Of a DNA stretch of 60,238 bases, positions 27,101 through 36,538 are shown one piece after another. The position numbers were made by a program, and so were the translations under genes. Each line of letters opens with the position of its first letter. The stretch's first letter is position 1. The stretch comes from JBBREP01 sp036501845. Lineage in GTDB: Bacteria; Actinomycetota; Acidimicrobiia; IMCC26256; PALSA-610. Location: assembly GCA_036501845.1 (NCBI GenBank), contig DASXZO010000029.1, positions 1 through 60,238 on the forward strand, written 5' to 3'. The notes below the pieces were generated by a model. The model was not told the DNA's origin, did not search any database, and saw only the letters and a list, made by a program, of their open reading frames with translations.

Positions 27101-27652
27101 ATGCCCAACGACACCCGCATCCGTCTGGCGAGCAGTGATCACGTAGTGGAGCGCCACGTGAATCACCAGCGACGCACGACCACCGCCGTCGCACCGTTCG
27201 ACGCCACCCCGCTCGACGACAACGTCGGCCAGATGTTGCGCCTGCCTTCCACCATCGACGCGCCCCGCCGCGCTCGCAAACTCGTGGCCGACTCGCTCAC
27301 GTATTGGGGACACACCGAGCTGATCGATCCGGCGAACCTCGTGGTGAGCGAGCTCGTGGCGAACGCGGTGCGCTACGGCGGCGCCGACCTCACCGTGACA
27401 CTCGCACGGCAAGACGACAGCGTGCGCATCGCCGTCGGCGACACCGGCACCGCCGATCCGGCGCTGCCCGAGGTGGACCGGCGCGCGCTCGGTGGACGCG
27501 GCCTGCGTCTCATCGGCGCGCTCGCCAGTGATTGGGGCTTCGAGCACAAGGCCGGCGGCAAGATCGTGTGGGCGCTCATCGCTGAAGACCGCCTCCACGG
27601 GTCGGACGGCATGGGTCGATCGACCCGCGTGCCCGCGACGCGACCGCGCTGA
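27101..27652 (+). CDS. RsbW-like ATP-binding protein (HATPase_c), putative anti-sigma kinase
   Basis: A 183-residue protein with a GHKL ATPase domain of the RsbW/SpoIIAB type. The N-box is VVSELVANAVRYGGADL, the G1 region IAVGDTG, and the G2 region LGGRGLRLIGALASDWGFE. The first 45 residues are a poorly conserved extension. Members bind sigma factors or phosphorylate STAS antagonists in stress-response partner switching. No sigma-B-type factor or STAS protein is adjacent; the following gene encodes a GGDEF-EAL protein, which may share the transcript (49-bp gap). ATG 27101 was chosen because the sequence before it is not family-like. Confidence 0.83.
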   Translation: MPNDTRIRLASSDHVVERHVNHQRRTTTAVAPFDATPLDDNVGQMLRLPSTIDAPRRARKLVADSLTYWGHTELIDPANLVVSELVANAVRYGGADLTVTLARQDDSVRIAVGDTGTADPALPEVDRRALGGRGLRLIGALASDWGFEHKAGGKIVWALIAEDRLHGSDGMGRSTRVPATRPR

Positions 27653-27701
27653 CCGGGGGAAGCCCGTACAGCAACGCGTCACTCAATCCGATCAACTCGC
27701 T

Positions 27702-29963
27702 ATGAGTCAGGTGGGTGACGGCTCGACCGGTTGGTGGAGCCGCGCCGCGATCCTCATCGTTCCGTCCACGCTCACCGCGATCGCGTTCGCGGTGCTGCGC
27801 CACTTCAATGCGGACGGCAACCTGCCGCTTGCACTGATCATCGCCTTGCTCGTGGTCGGCACGGCGACCGGTGAGTTCGCGGGCCGCTACATGACGCCCG
27901 ATGCGGACGGACTTGCTCTGCATCTGGCGATCGCCGGCGAGACGCTCGGCGTGACCGCGATCATCTACGCGATCGGGTGGGGGCCCACGCTCACCATCGG
28001 CTACCTGTTCATCCTCGCCCGATTGCTCGACACGATCGGCTCGCGCGTCTGGCGGGTGGCCTTCGCCTGGACCGTCGTGGGCATCGTGCTCGGCCAGATC
28101 GCCATCGCACTCAACATGGTTCCCACCTACGTGCCGGCGCCGTACGTGCACGGTCTCGCGGTGCTGGGGATCCTCGGCACGGCGTTCGTGATGCGCCTGC
28201 TCGGCACGAAGACGGAGCAAAACGAGCGCGCCCTCGCCGCCCGCGACCAAGCAGACGCCGATCTGCACACGACCGTCTCGCTGATGTCCGCCACGCTCGA
28301 GTCGACCGCCGACGGCATCCTCGTGGTCGACGAGCACGGCCTCATGACGCTCAGCAACGAACGCTTCGCCGAGATGTGGGGCTTGTCCGAACACCTCATG
28401 GGGCTCGGGGACCATCGGCCGGCACTCGAGCATGCGGCGCACCAACTCGTGCACCCCGACATGTTCGCGGCCAAGATCGCCGAGCTCTACGACCAGCCCG
28501 ATTCGGTGAGCGACGACACGCTCGAGTTCAAGGACGGGCGGGTCTACGAGCGGCACTCGCGTCCCCAGCGAGTGGACGGCAAGATCGTCGGCCGGGTGTG
28601 GAGCTTCCGCGACGTGACCGAGCGCAACCAGCTCCTCGATCAGCTCTCGCACCAGGCGTTCCACGACGCGCTCACCGGTCTTGCCAACCGGGCACTCTTA
28701 CGAGATCGCCTCGAGCACGCGATCGCCCGGTCGCGCCGTTCGGGCAGCACGGTCGTGGTGCTCTTCTGCGACCTCGACGGCTTCAAGATGATCAACGACA
28801 CGCTCGGCCACGACTACGGCGACATCCTGCTCGCAGAGGTCGCGGTGCGATTCCGTCAGAGCCTGCGCGATGGCGACACCGCAGCCCGCCTCGGCGGCGA
28901 CGAGTTCGCGATCGTGCTCGACAGCTCGACCCGCGACGACTCGATCGCGCTGGCGCAGCGCTTGATCGACACCTTGAGGGAGCCGTTCGCGATCAAGGGC
29001 CGTGACGTGTTCGTGCGGGCCTCGATCGGTATCGCCGACAACGCCGACGACGCGCTCGACGCCGACGAGTTGTTGTGCCGCGCCGACATCGCGATGTACG
29101 CGGCGAAGGGCCGCGGTCGCGACCGCTACGAAACCTTCCAGCCGAGCATGCAGACCGAGCTCACCGCGCGCCACGAGCTCCACGGCGACTTGCGCCGCGC
29201 CATCACTGCGGGCGAGCTCGAGCTCCACTACCAGCCGCTCGTCGACCTGCCGACGTCGCGCATCGAGTCGTTCGAGGCGCTCGTGCGGTGGCGGCACCCG
29301 ACCCGCGGGCTCATCCAGCCCGACGCCTTCATCCCGGTGGCCGAGGACACCGGTCTGATCGTCGAGCTCGGTCGCTTCGTGTTGCACGAGGCGTGCCGCC
29401 AGACGGTCGCATGGCGGGAGCTTCCCGGCGCCGCCGACCTGTGCATCGGGGTGAACGTGTCGTCGCACCAGCTCTACGACGATCAGTTCGTGGAAGACGT
29501 GGAGACTGCGCTCGCCAGCAGTGGGCTGCCCGCGGCGAACCTGGTGTTGGAGCTCACCGAGAGTGCGCTGCTCACCGACAGCGTGCACGTGCAGCAGCGG
29601 CTCGCAGCGTTGAAGACGCTGGGTGTGCGGATCGCGATCGACGACTTCGGTACGGGCTACTCGTCGCTGTCGTACCTACGGACGTTCCCGATCGACTTCT
29701 TGAAGATCGACCGCACGTTCGTGAACGAGTTACGCGCTGACGACGACGACGGTGCGGTGATGGTGCGCTCGATCATCAGCATCGGCCACAACCTGCGCCT
29801 CGACGTGATCGCAGAAGGAATCGAAGACTCCGATCAGCTCAGCGCGCTGCGCGACGCCGGGTGCAACACCGGCCAGGGGTTCCTGTTCGCGCGCCCGACG
29901 CCGGCCGCCGACGTGCCGGAGTTGCTCGCGACGTACCGCGGCGCGCCTGCGGAAGTCCGCTGA
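27702..29963 (+). CDS. Membrane PAS-GGDEF-EAL cyclic-di-GMP signalling protein
   Basis: A 753-residue protein. Residues 1-170 contain five or six TM helices; a PAS sensor domain follows (ADGILVVDEHGLMTLSNERF). The diguanylate cyclase domain begins DALTGLANRALLRDRL and has the intact active site RLGGDEFAIVL. The phosphodiesterase domain has the intact ESFEALVRW signature, NVSSHQL, and DDFGTGYSSLSYLR. Both activities could therefore be present, controlled by the PAS and membrane parts. It sits 49 bp after the RsbW-like gene. ATG 27702 starts MSQVGDGS just before the first TM helix. Confidence 0.95.
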   Translation: MSQVGDGSTGWWSRAAILIVPSTLTAIAFAVLRHFNADGNLPLALIIALLVVGTATGEFAGRYMTPDADGLALHLAIAGETLGVTAIIYAIGWGPTLTIGYLFILARLLDTIGSRVWRVAFAWTVVGIVLGQIAIALNMVPTYVPAPYVHGLAVLGILGTAFVMRLLGTKTEQNERALAARDQADADLHTTVSLMSATLESTADGILVVDEHGLMTLSNERFAEMWGLSEHLMGLGDHRPALEHAAHQLVHPDMFAAKIAELYDQPDSVSDDTLEFKDGRVYERHSRPQRVDGKIVGRVWSFRDVTERNQLLDQLSHQAFHDALTGLANRALLRDRLEHAIARSRRSGSTVVVLFCDLDGFKMINDTLGHDYGDILLAEVAVRFRQSLRDGDTAARLGGDEFAIVLDSSTRDDSIALAQRLIDTLREPFAIKGRDVFVRASIGIADNADDALDADELLCRADIAMYAAKGRGRDRYETFQPSMQTELTARHELHGDLRRAITAGELELHYQPLVDLPTSRIESFEALVRWRHPTRGLIQPDAFIPVAEDTGLIVELGRFVLHEACRQTVAWRELPGAADLCIGVNVSSHQLYDDQFVEDVETALASSGLPAANLVLELTESALLTDSVHVQQRLAALKTLGVRIAIDDFGTGYSSLSYLRTFPIDFLKIDRTFVNELRADDDDGAVMVRSIISIGHNLRLDVIAEGIEDSDQLSALRDAGCNTGQGFLFARPTPAADVPELLATYRGAPAEVR

Positions 29964-30017
29964 CGCGCCGCGGCATCGATCGCGACTCCGGCCCGATCAA
30001 ACGCAGGCCGGGTCGAC

Positions 30018-31331
30018 TCAGGCTGGGGGACCGGCGACGAGCTTCAGGCTGGCGTGATGCTGGTTGCCTGACGTGTCGGTCCAGTGCACGGTGACCTTGT
30101 CGCCCGGGTGGTACTGGTTCATCACGTTCGTGAGGTCGTTCTCGGAGCTCACCGATGCGTTGCCGACCGCGGTGATCGTGTCGCCTTCCTGCATGCCGGC
30201 GTGGTCGGCGGGGGTACCCGACTCGACCTCGCCGATGACCGCACCGTTCGACGAGTTGGCGTTGCCGCTGTCCGACGACGTCGACAACGCCACACCCATG
30301 ATGCCGCGAGTGCCGATGTGCACGGTGCCCGATCCGTCGCCCGACTTGATGTGGTTGGCGATGGTGAGCGCGGCCGAGATCGGGATCGCGTAGCCCTCGC
30401 TGCTGCTGGCCTGGCGGAAGCCGAAGCCCGAGTTCGTCGAGGCCGCCGAGTCCATGCCGATCACCCGACCGCTACCGCTCACGAGCGGGCCGCCGGAGTC
30501 GCCGGGCTGGATCGGCGCGTTGGTCTGGATCAAGTTGTGGAGCGTCTCGGCATTGCTGCCGTCGTCGTCGGAAGCGGTGATCGTCTGCTTCGTGGCGGTG
30601 ACCGAACCCGTGACGACGGTGGGCGAGCCACCCTTGCCGAGCGCGTTGCCGATGGCGACCACGGAGTCGCCCACCGACACCGAGCCGGAGTTGCTGTTGA
30701 TCGTGGGCAGACCCGACACACCGTTCACCTTGATCAGCGCGACGTCGTCGGTGACGTCGTAACCGATCACCTTGGCACTGTGCTCGGAACCGTTCTGCAG
30801 CTCGACCGTGATCGAGGTCTCACCGTCGATGACGTGGTTGTTCGTGAGCACGTAACCGTCGGACGTGAGGATCATGCCGGTGCCAGCCGCGGCACCGCTG
30901 TCGAGCGTGGTGTTGATGTTCACGACCGCGGGCGTGACCTTGGCCGCAGTGCTGTTCGCGGCCGGGCTCACGGTGCCGTTGCCGGTGCCATCGCTCGAGC
31001 CGTTGCCAGTGCCGTTACTCGAGCCGTTGCCGAAGGAACCGTTGCCACCGACGCCGTTGCCTTCGTTCCCACCACCGAAGAAGCCGTTGCCGCCGTTGAA
31101 CCCGTTCCCGCCGTTGACGCCGTTGCTCGGGCTGGTTGCCGGCGGCGACGCCTGGTTCGAGGAGTGGCCGGCGGTTTCCCGCCCGACGAGGATGCCGCCG
31201 AGAAGCGCGATCACCGACAGCACCACGAGCGCGCGGAGCAACGCCGTGTGATGGCGCGGCGGCTCCGGAGGCGCCGGCGGCTGCGGCTGCGGCGGTGGTT
31301 CGAAGAGTTGGGGGTGGTCGAAGTAGGTCAC
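30018..31331 (-). CDS. HtrA/DegP-like membrane-anchored serine protease with PDZ domain
   Basis: A 437-residue protease. A short Pro-rich cytoplasmic N-terminus (PPPQPQPPAPPEPP) precedes one TM helix (ALVVLSVIALLGGILVG) and then an unusually Gly/Asn/Ser-rich spacer of about 70 residues. The S1C domain has the triad His in VLTNNHVID, Asp in DVALIKV and Ser in QPGDSGGPL. A PDZ domain closes it (GTPADHAGMQEGDTITAVGN). It should degrade or refold damaged proteins outside the membrane. The gene is divergent from a Ser-rich secreted protein and a sigma/anti-sigma pair, which hints at envelope stress. Confidence 0.94.
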   Translation of the reverse strand: MTYFDHPQLFEPPPQPQPPAPPEPPRHHTALLRALVVLSVIALLGGILVGRETAGHSSNQASPPATSPSNGVNGGNGFNGGNGFFGGGNEGNGVGGNGSFGNGSSNGTGNGSSDGTGNGTVSPAANSTAAKVTPAVVNINTTLDSGAAAGTGMILTSDGYVLTNNHVIDGETSITVELQNGSEHSAKVIGYDVTDDVALIKVNGVSGLPTINSNSGSVSVGDSVVAIGNALGKGGSPTVVTGSVTATKQTITASDDDGSNAETLHNLIQTNAPIQPGDSGGPLVSGSGRVIGMDSAASTNSGFGFRQASSSEGYAIPISAALTIANHIKSGDGSGTVHIGTRGIMGVALSTSSDSGNANSSNGAVIGEVESGTPADHAGMQEGDTITAVGNASVSSENDLTNVMNQYHPGDKVTVHWTDTSGNQHHASLKLVAGPPA

Positions 31332-31607
31332 GGGTGAACCGCCTGAGTCGTTCGTATCACGTCATTCGCTGTCGTTCGCTGGAAGTGCGCAACATCAGGA
31401 TGACCCACACCGTTCCCATCGGCGAAGGCATGCTCACAGACTGGATTCAGAACCTGAGAAACGCCGCCGAGCCCCCGGGCCCGTTCGGAGCGGTGATCCG
31501 CGCGATCCGGATGATCGACGCGACACCCGTAACCCGATGGCGGCGGTCGGCGTTGACTGCGACGAGGTGCGGATGGGAGGCCCCCTTATGGAGAAAGGAC
31601 TCCGCAG

Positions 31608-32180
31608 ATGCACAACAAGATCGCTGCAACCCTGCTCGTCGGGGCCGGCATCGCGCTCGGCGCCACCGTCATGCAGCTTGGATCGGCTGGTGCCGACTCG
31701 CACGCCACCGCGGCGAACTGCCCCGCGACCACGAGCCAGGCATCGCCTGCTCCGACCAATGGCAGCGGCACCCAACCGCCGTCGTCATCCTCAGGAACTT
31801 CGTCGTCAGGTTCGGGTGCGCACGCTCATCTGCCCAGCGCTGCGGGCCATGTGGGCATCACGGTGGGCAGCTCGAACTCCAGTGGCCAGCCCGGCGTGAG
31901 TGCAAGCGTCGGCACGAACGGGAACAGCTCCGGCATCAACAGCAACGGCAACTCCAGCTCCACCCCGGGCTCGAACTCGAGCACCTCGGGTTCGACAGGC
32001 ACGACGCCGCAGTCGGGTTCGTCGTCGAACGGCGCCTTGCTCACGATCGACGGCAACGTCAGCACGCCGGGCGTCGCCGCGGCCGGTACGGGTTCGAACG
32101 GTACGGGTGTGCACGTGGTGGTGCGCCAGCCCAGCACGCCGAACCTCAACATCACCGGTGGCCTCGGCCTGGCCGGATAG
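31608..32180 (+). CDS. Secreted low-complexity Ser/Gly/Asn-rich protein
   Basis: A 190-residue exported protein: signal peptide (KIAATLLVGAGIALGATV) followed by a mature part dominated by Ser, Gly, Asn, Thr and Pro, with runs such as SSSGTSSSGSG and SSTPGSNSSTSGSTG. A slightly more ordered end reads HVVVRQPSTPNLNITGG. No family recognised; probably a disordered surface or spacer protein. GGAGAAAGGA before the ATG is a strong ribosome site. It lies 15 bp before the sigma factor gene and may be cotranscribed. The 276-bp gap before it shows nothing recognisable. Confidence 0.65.
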   Translation: MHNKIAATLLVGAGIALGATVMQLGSAGADSHATAANCPATTSQASPAPTNGSGTQPPSSSSGTSSSGSGAHAHLPSAAGHVGITVGSSNSSGQPGVSASVGTNGNSSGINSNGNSSSTPGSNSSTSGSTGTTPQSGSSSNGALLTIDGNVSTPGVAAAGTGSNGTGVHVVVRQPSTPNLNITGGLGLAG

Positions 32181-32195
32181 CGCACGCACTCCCGA

Positions 32196-32837
32196 TTGAC
32201 TGCAGTGTCTCCACCCGCCCAACTCAGGTGCGCGCGACCAAGCGCCGACAAAGCTGACGTGGCATTCGCCGGCCGGATCGCGGCCGATCCGAACCACGAC
32301 GACTTCGCCGCACACTTGGCCGGCGCCCGACGGGGGACGGCGCCGTCCTGCCGGTGGCTCTACGAGTCGCTGGCAGGACGGGTGTCGGGATACCTCCGGG
32401 TGCACGGCGCGCCCGAGCCGGACGACCTCACCAACGAGGTGTTCCTGCGGGTGTTCGACCACCTCGACGGCTTCTCGGGCGACGAGCCGGCGTTCCGCTC
32501 GTGGGTGTTCACGATCGCACACCGGCTCCTCATCGACGATCACCGCAGGCGCACCCGCCGGGTGCACACCGTGGAGCTCTCGACCCCGCTCGCAGCAACG
32601 ATCGCAGGCGGCGACGCCGAAGCCGATGCGGTCGCCGCGCTCACCGAACAGCACATCGCCCTGGTACTCGCGTCGCTTCCTGCCGATCAACGTGATGTGG
32701 TCACGCTGCGGGTGATGGCCGATCTCTCGGTCGAACAGGTTGCGGCGATGCTCGGGAAACGGCCTGGGGCCGTGAAGTCGCTGCAGCACCGCGCCGTCGC
32801 CAACCTGCGGCGTCGCCTCCAGAAGGTAGAGCCATGA
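32196..32837 (+). CDS. ECF-type RNA polymerase sigma factor
   Basis: A sigma factor of about 190-213 residues. Region 2 is around LYESLAGRVSGYLRVHGAPE...LTNEVFLRVFDHL and FRSWVFTIAHRLLIDDHRR; region 4 reads LPADQRDVVTLRVMADLSVE and VAAMLGKRPGAVKSLQHRAV. It lacks the C-terminal extension of the ECF42 proteins in this window. The start is uncertain: TTG 32196, GTG 32205 or GTG 32259. Its stop overlaps the start of the next gene in an ATGA, and that gene encodes a probable membrane anti-sigma factor. Confidence 0.9.
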   Translation: MTAVSPPAQLRCARPSADKADVAFAGRIAADPNHDDFAAHLAGARRGTAPSCRWLYESLAGRVSGYLRVHGAPEPDDLTNEVFLRVFDHLDGFSGDEPAFRSWVFTIAHRLLIDDHRRRTRRVHTVELSTPLAATIAGGDAEADAVAALTEQHIALVLASLPADQRDVVTLRVMADLSVEQVAAMLGKRPGAVKSLQHRAVANLRRRLQKVEP

Positions 32838-33592
32838 AGAAACGAGCCCGAGCCTCCGACGCGTTGCTCGCGGGCCGCGCCATGAGCGACGGCACCACGG
32901 CGCGCGGCCAGGTGGAAATCGAACGATTCTTCGGCGAGCTGCGCAACGTTGCCGAGCACGCGCCCGCGCCGCGGCCGAACGCCGCGCTCGCAGCAGTGCT
33001 CGACGGAGGGCGCGGGCGCTTGCCCGTGTTCGAGTTCGCCGACGGCGCGCGCGCACAGGAACGTGAGACGCGATTCGCAACGCTGCGACGCTGGCTCCGG
33101 CCCGCGATCGTGCCGTCGGCCGTGGCCGCGGTCCTCCTCGGGGGACTCGGGGGACTCGCCGGCGCGGGCGCGTTGCCGGCACCGCTGCAGCATGCGACCG
33201 CGCGTGTCGTATCGCATCTCGGTGTGTCGATTCCTGGCGACACTCATCACACGGGCCCGGCGCATCACGCGCCGCACACCACTTCACCGGGCGCGCACCA
33301 TTCCGCAACCAACTCGCCGCCGGCGCGCAGCAGCACGCCGTCGACGACGAGTACGCATCACCGCACCACGGTCACGAGCGCGCCGCCGTCGGCCTCCACG
33401 CCGACGAGCACGCCCGGCGGCACAACGGGTGGAACCCCGGGCAGCACGCCCGTGATCACCGTGCCCGGCACCGGCATCACCGTGCCGCTGCCGGTGTCGC
33501 CGCCGAGTGTGCCGGGCGTGCCGAAGATCCCCAGCATCACGGTGCCGACCGTGCCGAACCTGCCACCGTTGACGGTGCCGCGACTGCCGTAG
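32834..33592 (+). CDS. Putative membrane-anchored anti-sigma factor
   Basis: A 252-residue single-pass protein, coupled by ATGA to the sigma gene. Residues 1-90 are cytoplasmic and contain helices (VEIERFFGELRNVAEHAP) where a sigma factor could bind; a TM helix is at about 95-115 (VAAVLLGGLGGLAGAGAL). The outside part is disordered, rich in His, Thr, Ser and then Pro/Val (PSITVPTVPNLPPLTVPRLP). It has no HxxxCxxC zinc motif, so it is not a classical ZAS anti-sigma factor. The role is inferred from topology and coupling. Confidence 0.65.
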   Translation: MKKRARASDALLAGRAMSDGTTARGQVEIERFFGELRNVAEHAPAPRPNAALAAVLDGGRGRLPVFEFADGARAQERETRFATLRRWLRPAIVPSAVAAVLLGGLGGLAGAGALPAPLQHATARVVSHLGVSIPGDTHHTGPAHHAPHTTSPGAHHSATNSPPARSSTPSTTSTHHRTTVTSAPPSASTPTSTPGGTTGGTPGSTPVITVPGTGITVPLPVSPPSVPGVPKIPSITVPTVPNLPPLTVPRLP

Positions 33593-33656
33593 GCAGCCGC
33601 CGGCCTTCGCGGTTGTCAGCCGAGCTTCGAAGTCACGCGATACGCAGTGCGGATAT

Positions 33657-36482
33657 TCACGACGGCACCACCGAGAGCGCGAACGCGGTGGCGTCCACAC
33701 GGCCGAGCTCGCGGCCACGCGCGTAGTCGCGGTCGAACACGTCGTCTCCACAGCTCGCGCGGAGCCGTCGCTTGTCGCGATCGCGACGTGACGACTCCAG
33801 CGGCTGCAGCTGTTCGCCGCGCGCCCCGAGCAGCGCGTCGGCGGCGCCGTGCAGCACCACCGCGTCCTCGGCCCGATCGGCGGTCTGTGCCAGGCCGAGC
33901 AACGCGTAGTCCACGTCGGACAGCAGCCCCGCTCGCCGGGCGACGTCGAGCGCCCGCCGGAACTCGCGCGCCGCGCCGACGCGATCGCCGCAGCCGAGAT
34001 CGGCCCAGCCCGCGTTCAGCCGCGCCGGCGCCTCGACCGTGGCGCTCGGATGCCGTTCGAGCAGCGCGAACGCCTCGGCCAGACAACGCTGCGCGGCGTT
34101 GTCGTCGCCGCGCTGCAGTTGTTCGTCGGCCAGGTTGGAGAGCGCCAGCGCCTCGCCGGCAGCGTCACCGATGCGAGCCCTCACCATGCGTTCGTCTTCG
34201 AGGCTGCGCACCGACTCGTCGCCACGGCCCGCCGCCGACTCACTGAATTGCAGCGATTGCAGCGCGCGGGCGAGGAGGTAGTCGTTCCCAACGCGGCGGG
34301 CGACCGCCAGCGCCTCTTCATGGCATTTCACCGCGTCGTCGATCGCGCCGATCTCGGTGAAGGCAACGCTCGTGAGTGCGCGCACGAGCAGCTCGTCGTT
34401 GCCGAGCTCGCGCGCGCTGCTGATCGCGTCGCCGGCATGCAGGTTCGCGGCGCCGTAGTTGCCCTGGCGCATCTCGTGCGCGGCGAGATCGGCGAGCGCG
34501 CGGCACCGGAGCGCGGGCTCGAGTGCCTCACCGCCGCCATCGAGCAGCTCGTGCAGCGCACCGACGGCATACGACGACCGACCCGACGAGCCCCAGTACT
34601 CGAACAACGCCGTGACCAGATCGACGCCGCGCGCGACATCGTCGTCGCCCTTCGCCCGGTCGATCGCAGCGACGATGTTGTCGTAGTCGCCGTCGATCCG
34701 CGCCGACCACGCGCGCTGGTCGGGCCCGGGTATCTGTGCCGACGCCTCACGTGCGGCTTCGAGGCACAGCTCGCGGTGCACGATGTGGCGGAAACGCCGG
34801 GCCCCGTCACCGTCGTCGGCGAGGCGCGACGCGCTGTACGCGCGGATCATGTCGAGCATCGAGTAGCGGCCGTCGTCGTGCACCCGCAGCAGGCTCTTGC
34901 GCACGAGCGAGATGATGACGTCGGAAGCTTCGTCGTCGACGAGCAAGTCGTCGCCACGCGCCGCGAGCTGCGCACCGGAGTCGAGGGTGAAGCGGCCGGG
35001 CACCACGCTCAGCCGCCGCAGCACCACCTGCTCGAGCGACGTGAGCAGGTCCCACGACCAGTCGATGAGCGCGGTGAGCGTCTGCATGCGTGGCTGGTCG
35101 GCCCGTGCGCCGCCGGTGAGCACCGTGAAGGGCTGCTCGACGCGCCGCGCGAGGGCTTCGAGCGACATGGCGTCGAGGCGCGCCGCGGCGAGCTCGATCG
35201 CGAGCGGGATCCCGTCGAGCGCGCGGCAGATCTGCACGATGGGCGCGGCGTTCTCCGCCGAGAGCGCGAAGCGCGGTTGCTGCATTCGAGCCCGCTCCAC
35301 GAAGAGCTCGACCGCTGCGACTCCGCCGAGCCGGTCGAGTTCGAGCGCGCCGTCGGGGATCGACATCGGTTCGAGCTCGTAACGCTGCTCGCCGTGTACA
35401 CGGAGCGGCTCTCGGCTCGTTGCGAGGATGTCCACTCGTGGGCAGTGGCGCAGCAGCTGGTCGGCCACCTTCGCCACCGCGTCGACGAGGTGCTCGCAAC
35501 CGTCGAGCACGATGAGCATGTTGCGGTCGGTACAGGCGTCGACGAGATGGTCGATCGGGTCGCGCGCCGGGTCGTCACGCACGCCGATGGCGCGTGTCAC
35601 CGCGCCCACCACGTGCTGTGGATCGCGGAGGGGCGCAAGGTCGACGAACCACACGCCGTCGCCCGACCCGTCGACCTGCTCGATCGCGGCGTGCAGCGCC
35701 AAACGCGTCTTGCCCACACCACCGGGCCCAACGATCGTGAGCAATCGCGACTGTTCGAGCAGCGCGCCCACCTGCGCCACCTCGTCGGCTCGACCCAGGA
35801 AGGTGGACGTCTCGGCCGGGATGTTCGTCTGCAGCTTCGGGTTGCTCAACGACTCGAGCGGCGGAAATTCGCTACGCAAGCCTTCGACCGAGAGTTGCCA
35901 CACTCGTTCCGGCCGCGCGAGGTCCTTCAACTGCTGCGGGCCGAGATCGACACACGTGAGGTCGGGCGACAGCCGGTCGACCACGAGCGCGTGCGTCGCG
36001 TCGGCCATCACCACCTGGCCGCCATGGGCGATGCTCTCGAGCCGCGCGCACCGGTTCACCATCTGGCCGAAGTAGTCGTTGTCGCGCAGCTCGCAGACAC
36101 CGGTGTTCAATGCGCAGCGCACGCGCAGGTCGGTGTCCATCGGCCAGCGTTCCTCGGCCACCCGTCGCTGCACGAGCGCGGCGGCGATCACTGCGTCGGC
36201 CGCGTCGTTGAACACCGCGTGGAAGGCGTCGCCCACGGTCTTGAACACGGTGCCGCCGCAACCTTCGATCACGCCGCGCAGCACATCGTCATGGTGGGCG
36301 ACGACGAGCGCCATCGTGTCCTCGTCGAGCTCCCACTTGCGCGTGGAGTCTTCGATATCGGTGAACAGGAGCGTGACCGTGCCACTCGGGTACACGGCGA
36401 TGTCGTCGCTCGGTACCGCGAACACTCGCGGCGTACCGACGCGCTCGACCGCCCGGGTGAGTTCCCCCTCGCTCACACGCAC
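33657..36482 (-). CDS. Adenylate/guanylate cyclase - NTPase (AAA/NB-ARC-like) - TPR regulator
   Basis: A 941-residue multidomain protein. Residues about 30-190 are a class III nucleotide cyclase domain (TVTLLFTDIEDSTRKWE with metal-binding Asp, KTVGDAFHAVF with the second Asp, DYFGQMVNRCARLESIA). A STAND-type NTPase follows, Walker A IVGPGGVGKTRLALH near residue 245 and Walker B MLIVLDGCEHL. The C-terminal half is helical repeats of the TPR/BTAD kind. This architecture is common in actinobacteria; it may couple ligand sensing by repeats to cyclic nucleotide production. Unlike many relatives it has no LuxR HTH at the end. GTG 36482 is the start. Confidence 0.92.
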   Translation of the reverse strand: MRVSEGELTRAVERVGTPRVFAVPSDDIAVYPSGTVTLLFTDIEDSTRKWELDEDTMALVVAHHDDVLRGVIEGCGGTVFKTVGDAFHAVFNDAADAVIAAALVQRRVAEERWPMDTDLRVRCALNTGVCELRDNDYFGQMVNRCARLESIAHGGQVVMADATHALVVDRLSPDLTCVDLGPQQLKDLARPERVWQLSVEGLRSEFPPLESLSNPKLQTNIPAETSTFLGRADEVAQVGALLEQSRLLTIVGPGGVGKTRLALHAAIEQVDGSGDGVWFVDLAPLRDPQHVVGAVTRAIGVRDDPARDPIDHLVDACTDRNMLIVLDGCEHLVDAVAKVADQLLRHCPRVDILATSREPLRVHGEQRYELEPMSIPDGALELDRLGGVAAVELFVERARMQQPRFALSAENAAPIVQICRALDGIPLAIELAAARLDAMSLEALARRVEQPFTVLTGGARADQPRMQTLTALIDWSWDLLTSLEQVVLRRLSVVPGRFTLDSGAQLAARGDDLLVDDEASDVIISLVRKSLLRVHDDGRYSMLDMIRAYSASRLADDGDGARRFRHIVHRELCLEAAREASAQIPGPDQRAWSARIDGDYDNIVAAIDRAKGDDDVARGVDLVTALFEYWGSSGRSSYAVGALHELLDGGGEALEPALRCRALADLAAHEMRQGNYGAANLHAGDAISSARELGNDELLVRALTSVAFTEIGAIDDAVKCHEEALAVARRVGNDYLLARALQSLQFSESAAGRGDESVRSLEDERMVRARIGDAAGEALALSNLADEQLQRGDDNAAQRCLAEAFALLERHPSATVEAPARLNAGWADLGCGDRVGAAREFRRALDVARRAGLLSDVDYALLGLAQTADRAEDAVVLHGAADALLGARGEQLQPLESSRRDRDKRRLRASCGDDVFDRDYARGRELGRVDATAFALSVVPS

Positions 36483-36525
36483 TAGTTCAATCGGTGGCTC
36501 GGTGACCGCGCAACCTCACCGGCGA

Positions 36526-36538
36526 TACGCTCGATCGA
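36526..36538 (+). promoter_or_regulatory. Leaderless -10 box (TACGCT) before the F420-type oxidoreductase
   Basis: TACGCT at 36526-36531 ends 6 nt before ATG 36538, and no Shine-Dalgarno precedes it. This supports the start chosen and a leaderless transcript covering the oxidoreductase and fucosidase genes. Confidence 0.45.

Noticed and set aside
33849..36485. An 878-codon open frame on the plus strand opposite the cyclase/ATPase gene
   Set aside because: It is rich in Arg, His, Glu and Val with no domain, and mirrors the high GC of the real minus-strand gene, which has clear motifs.
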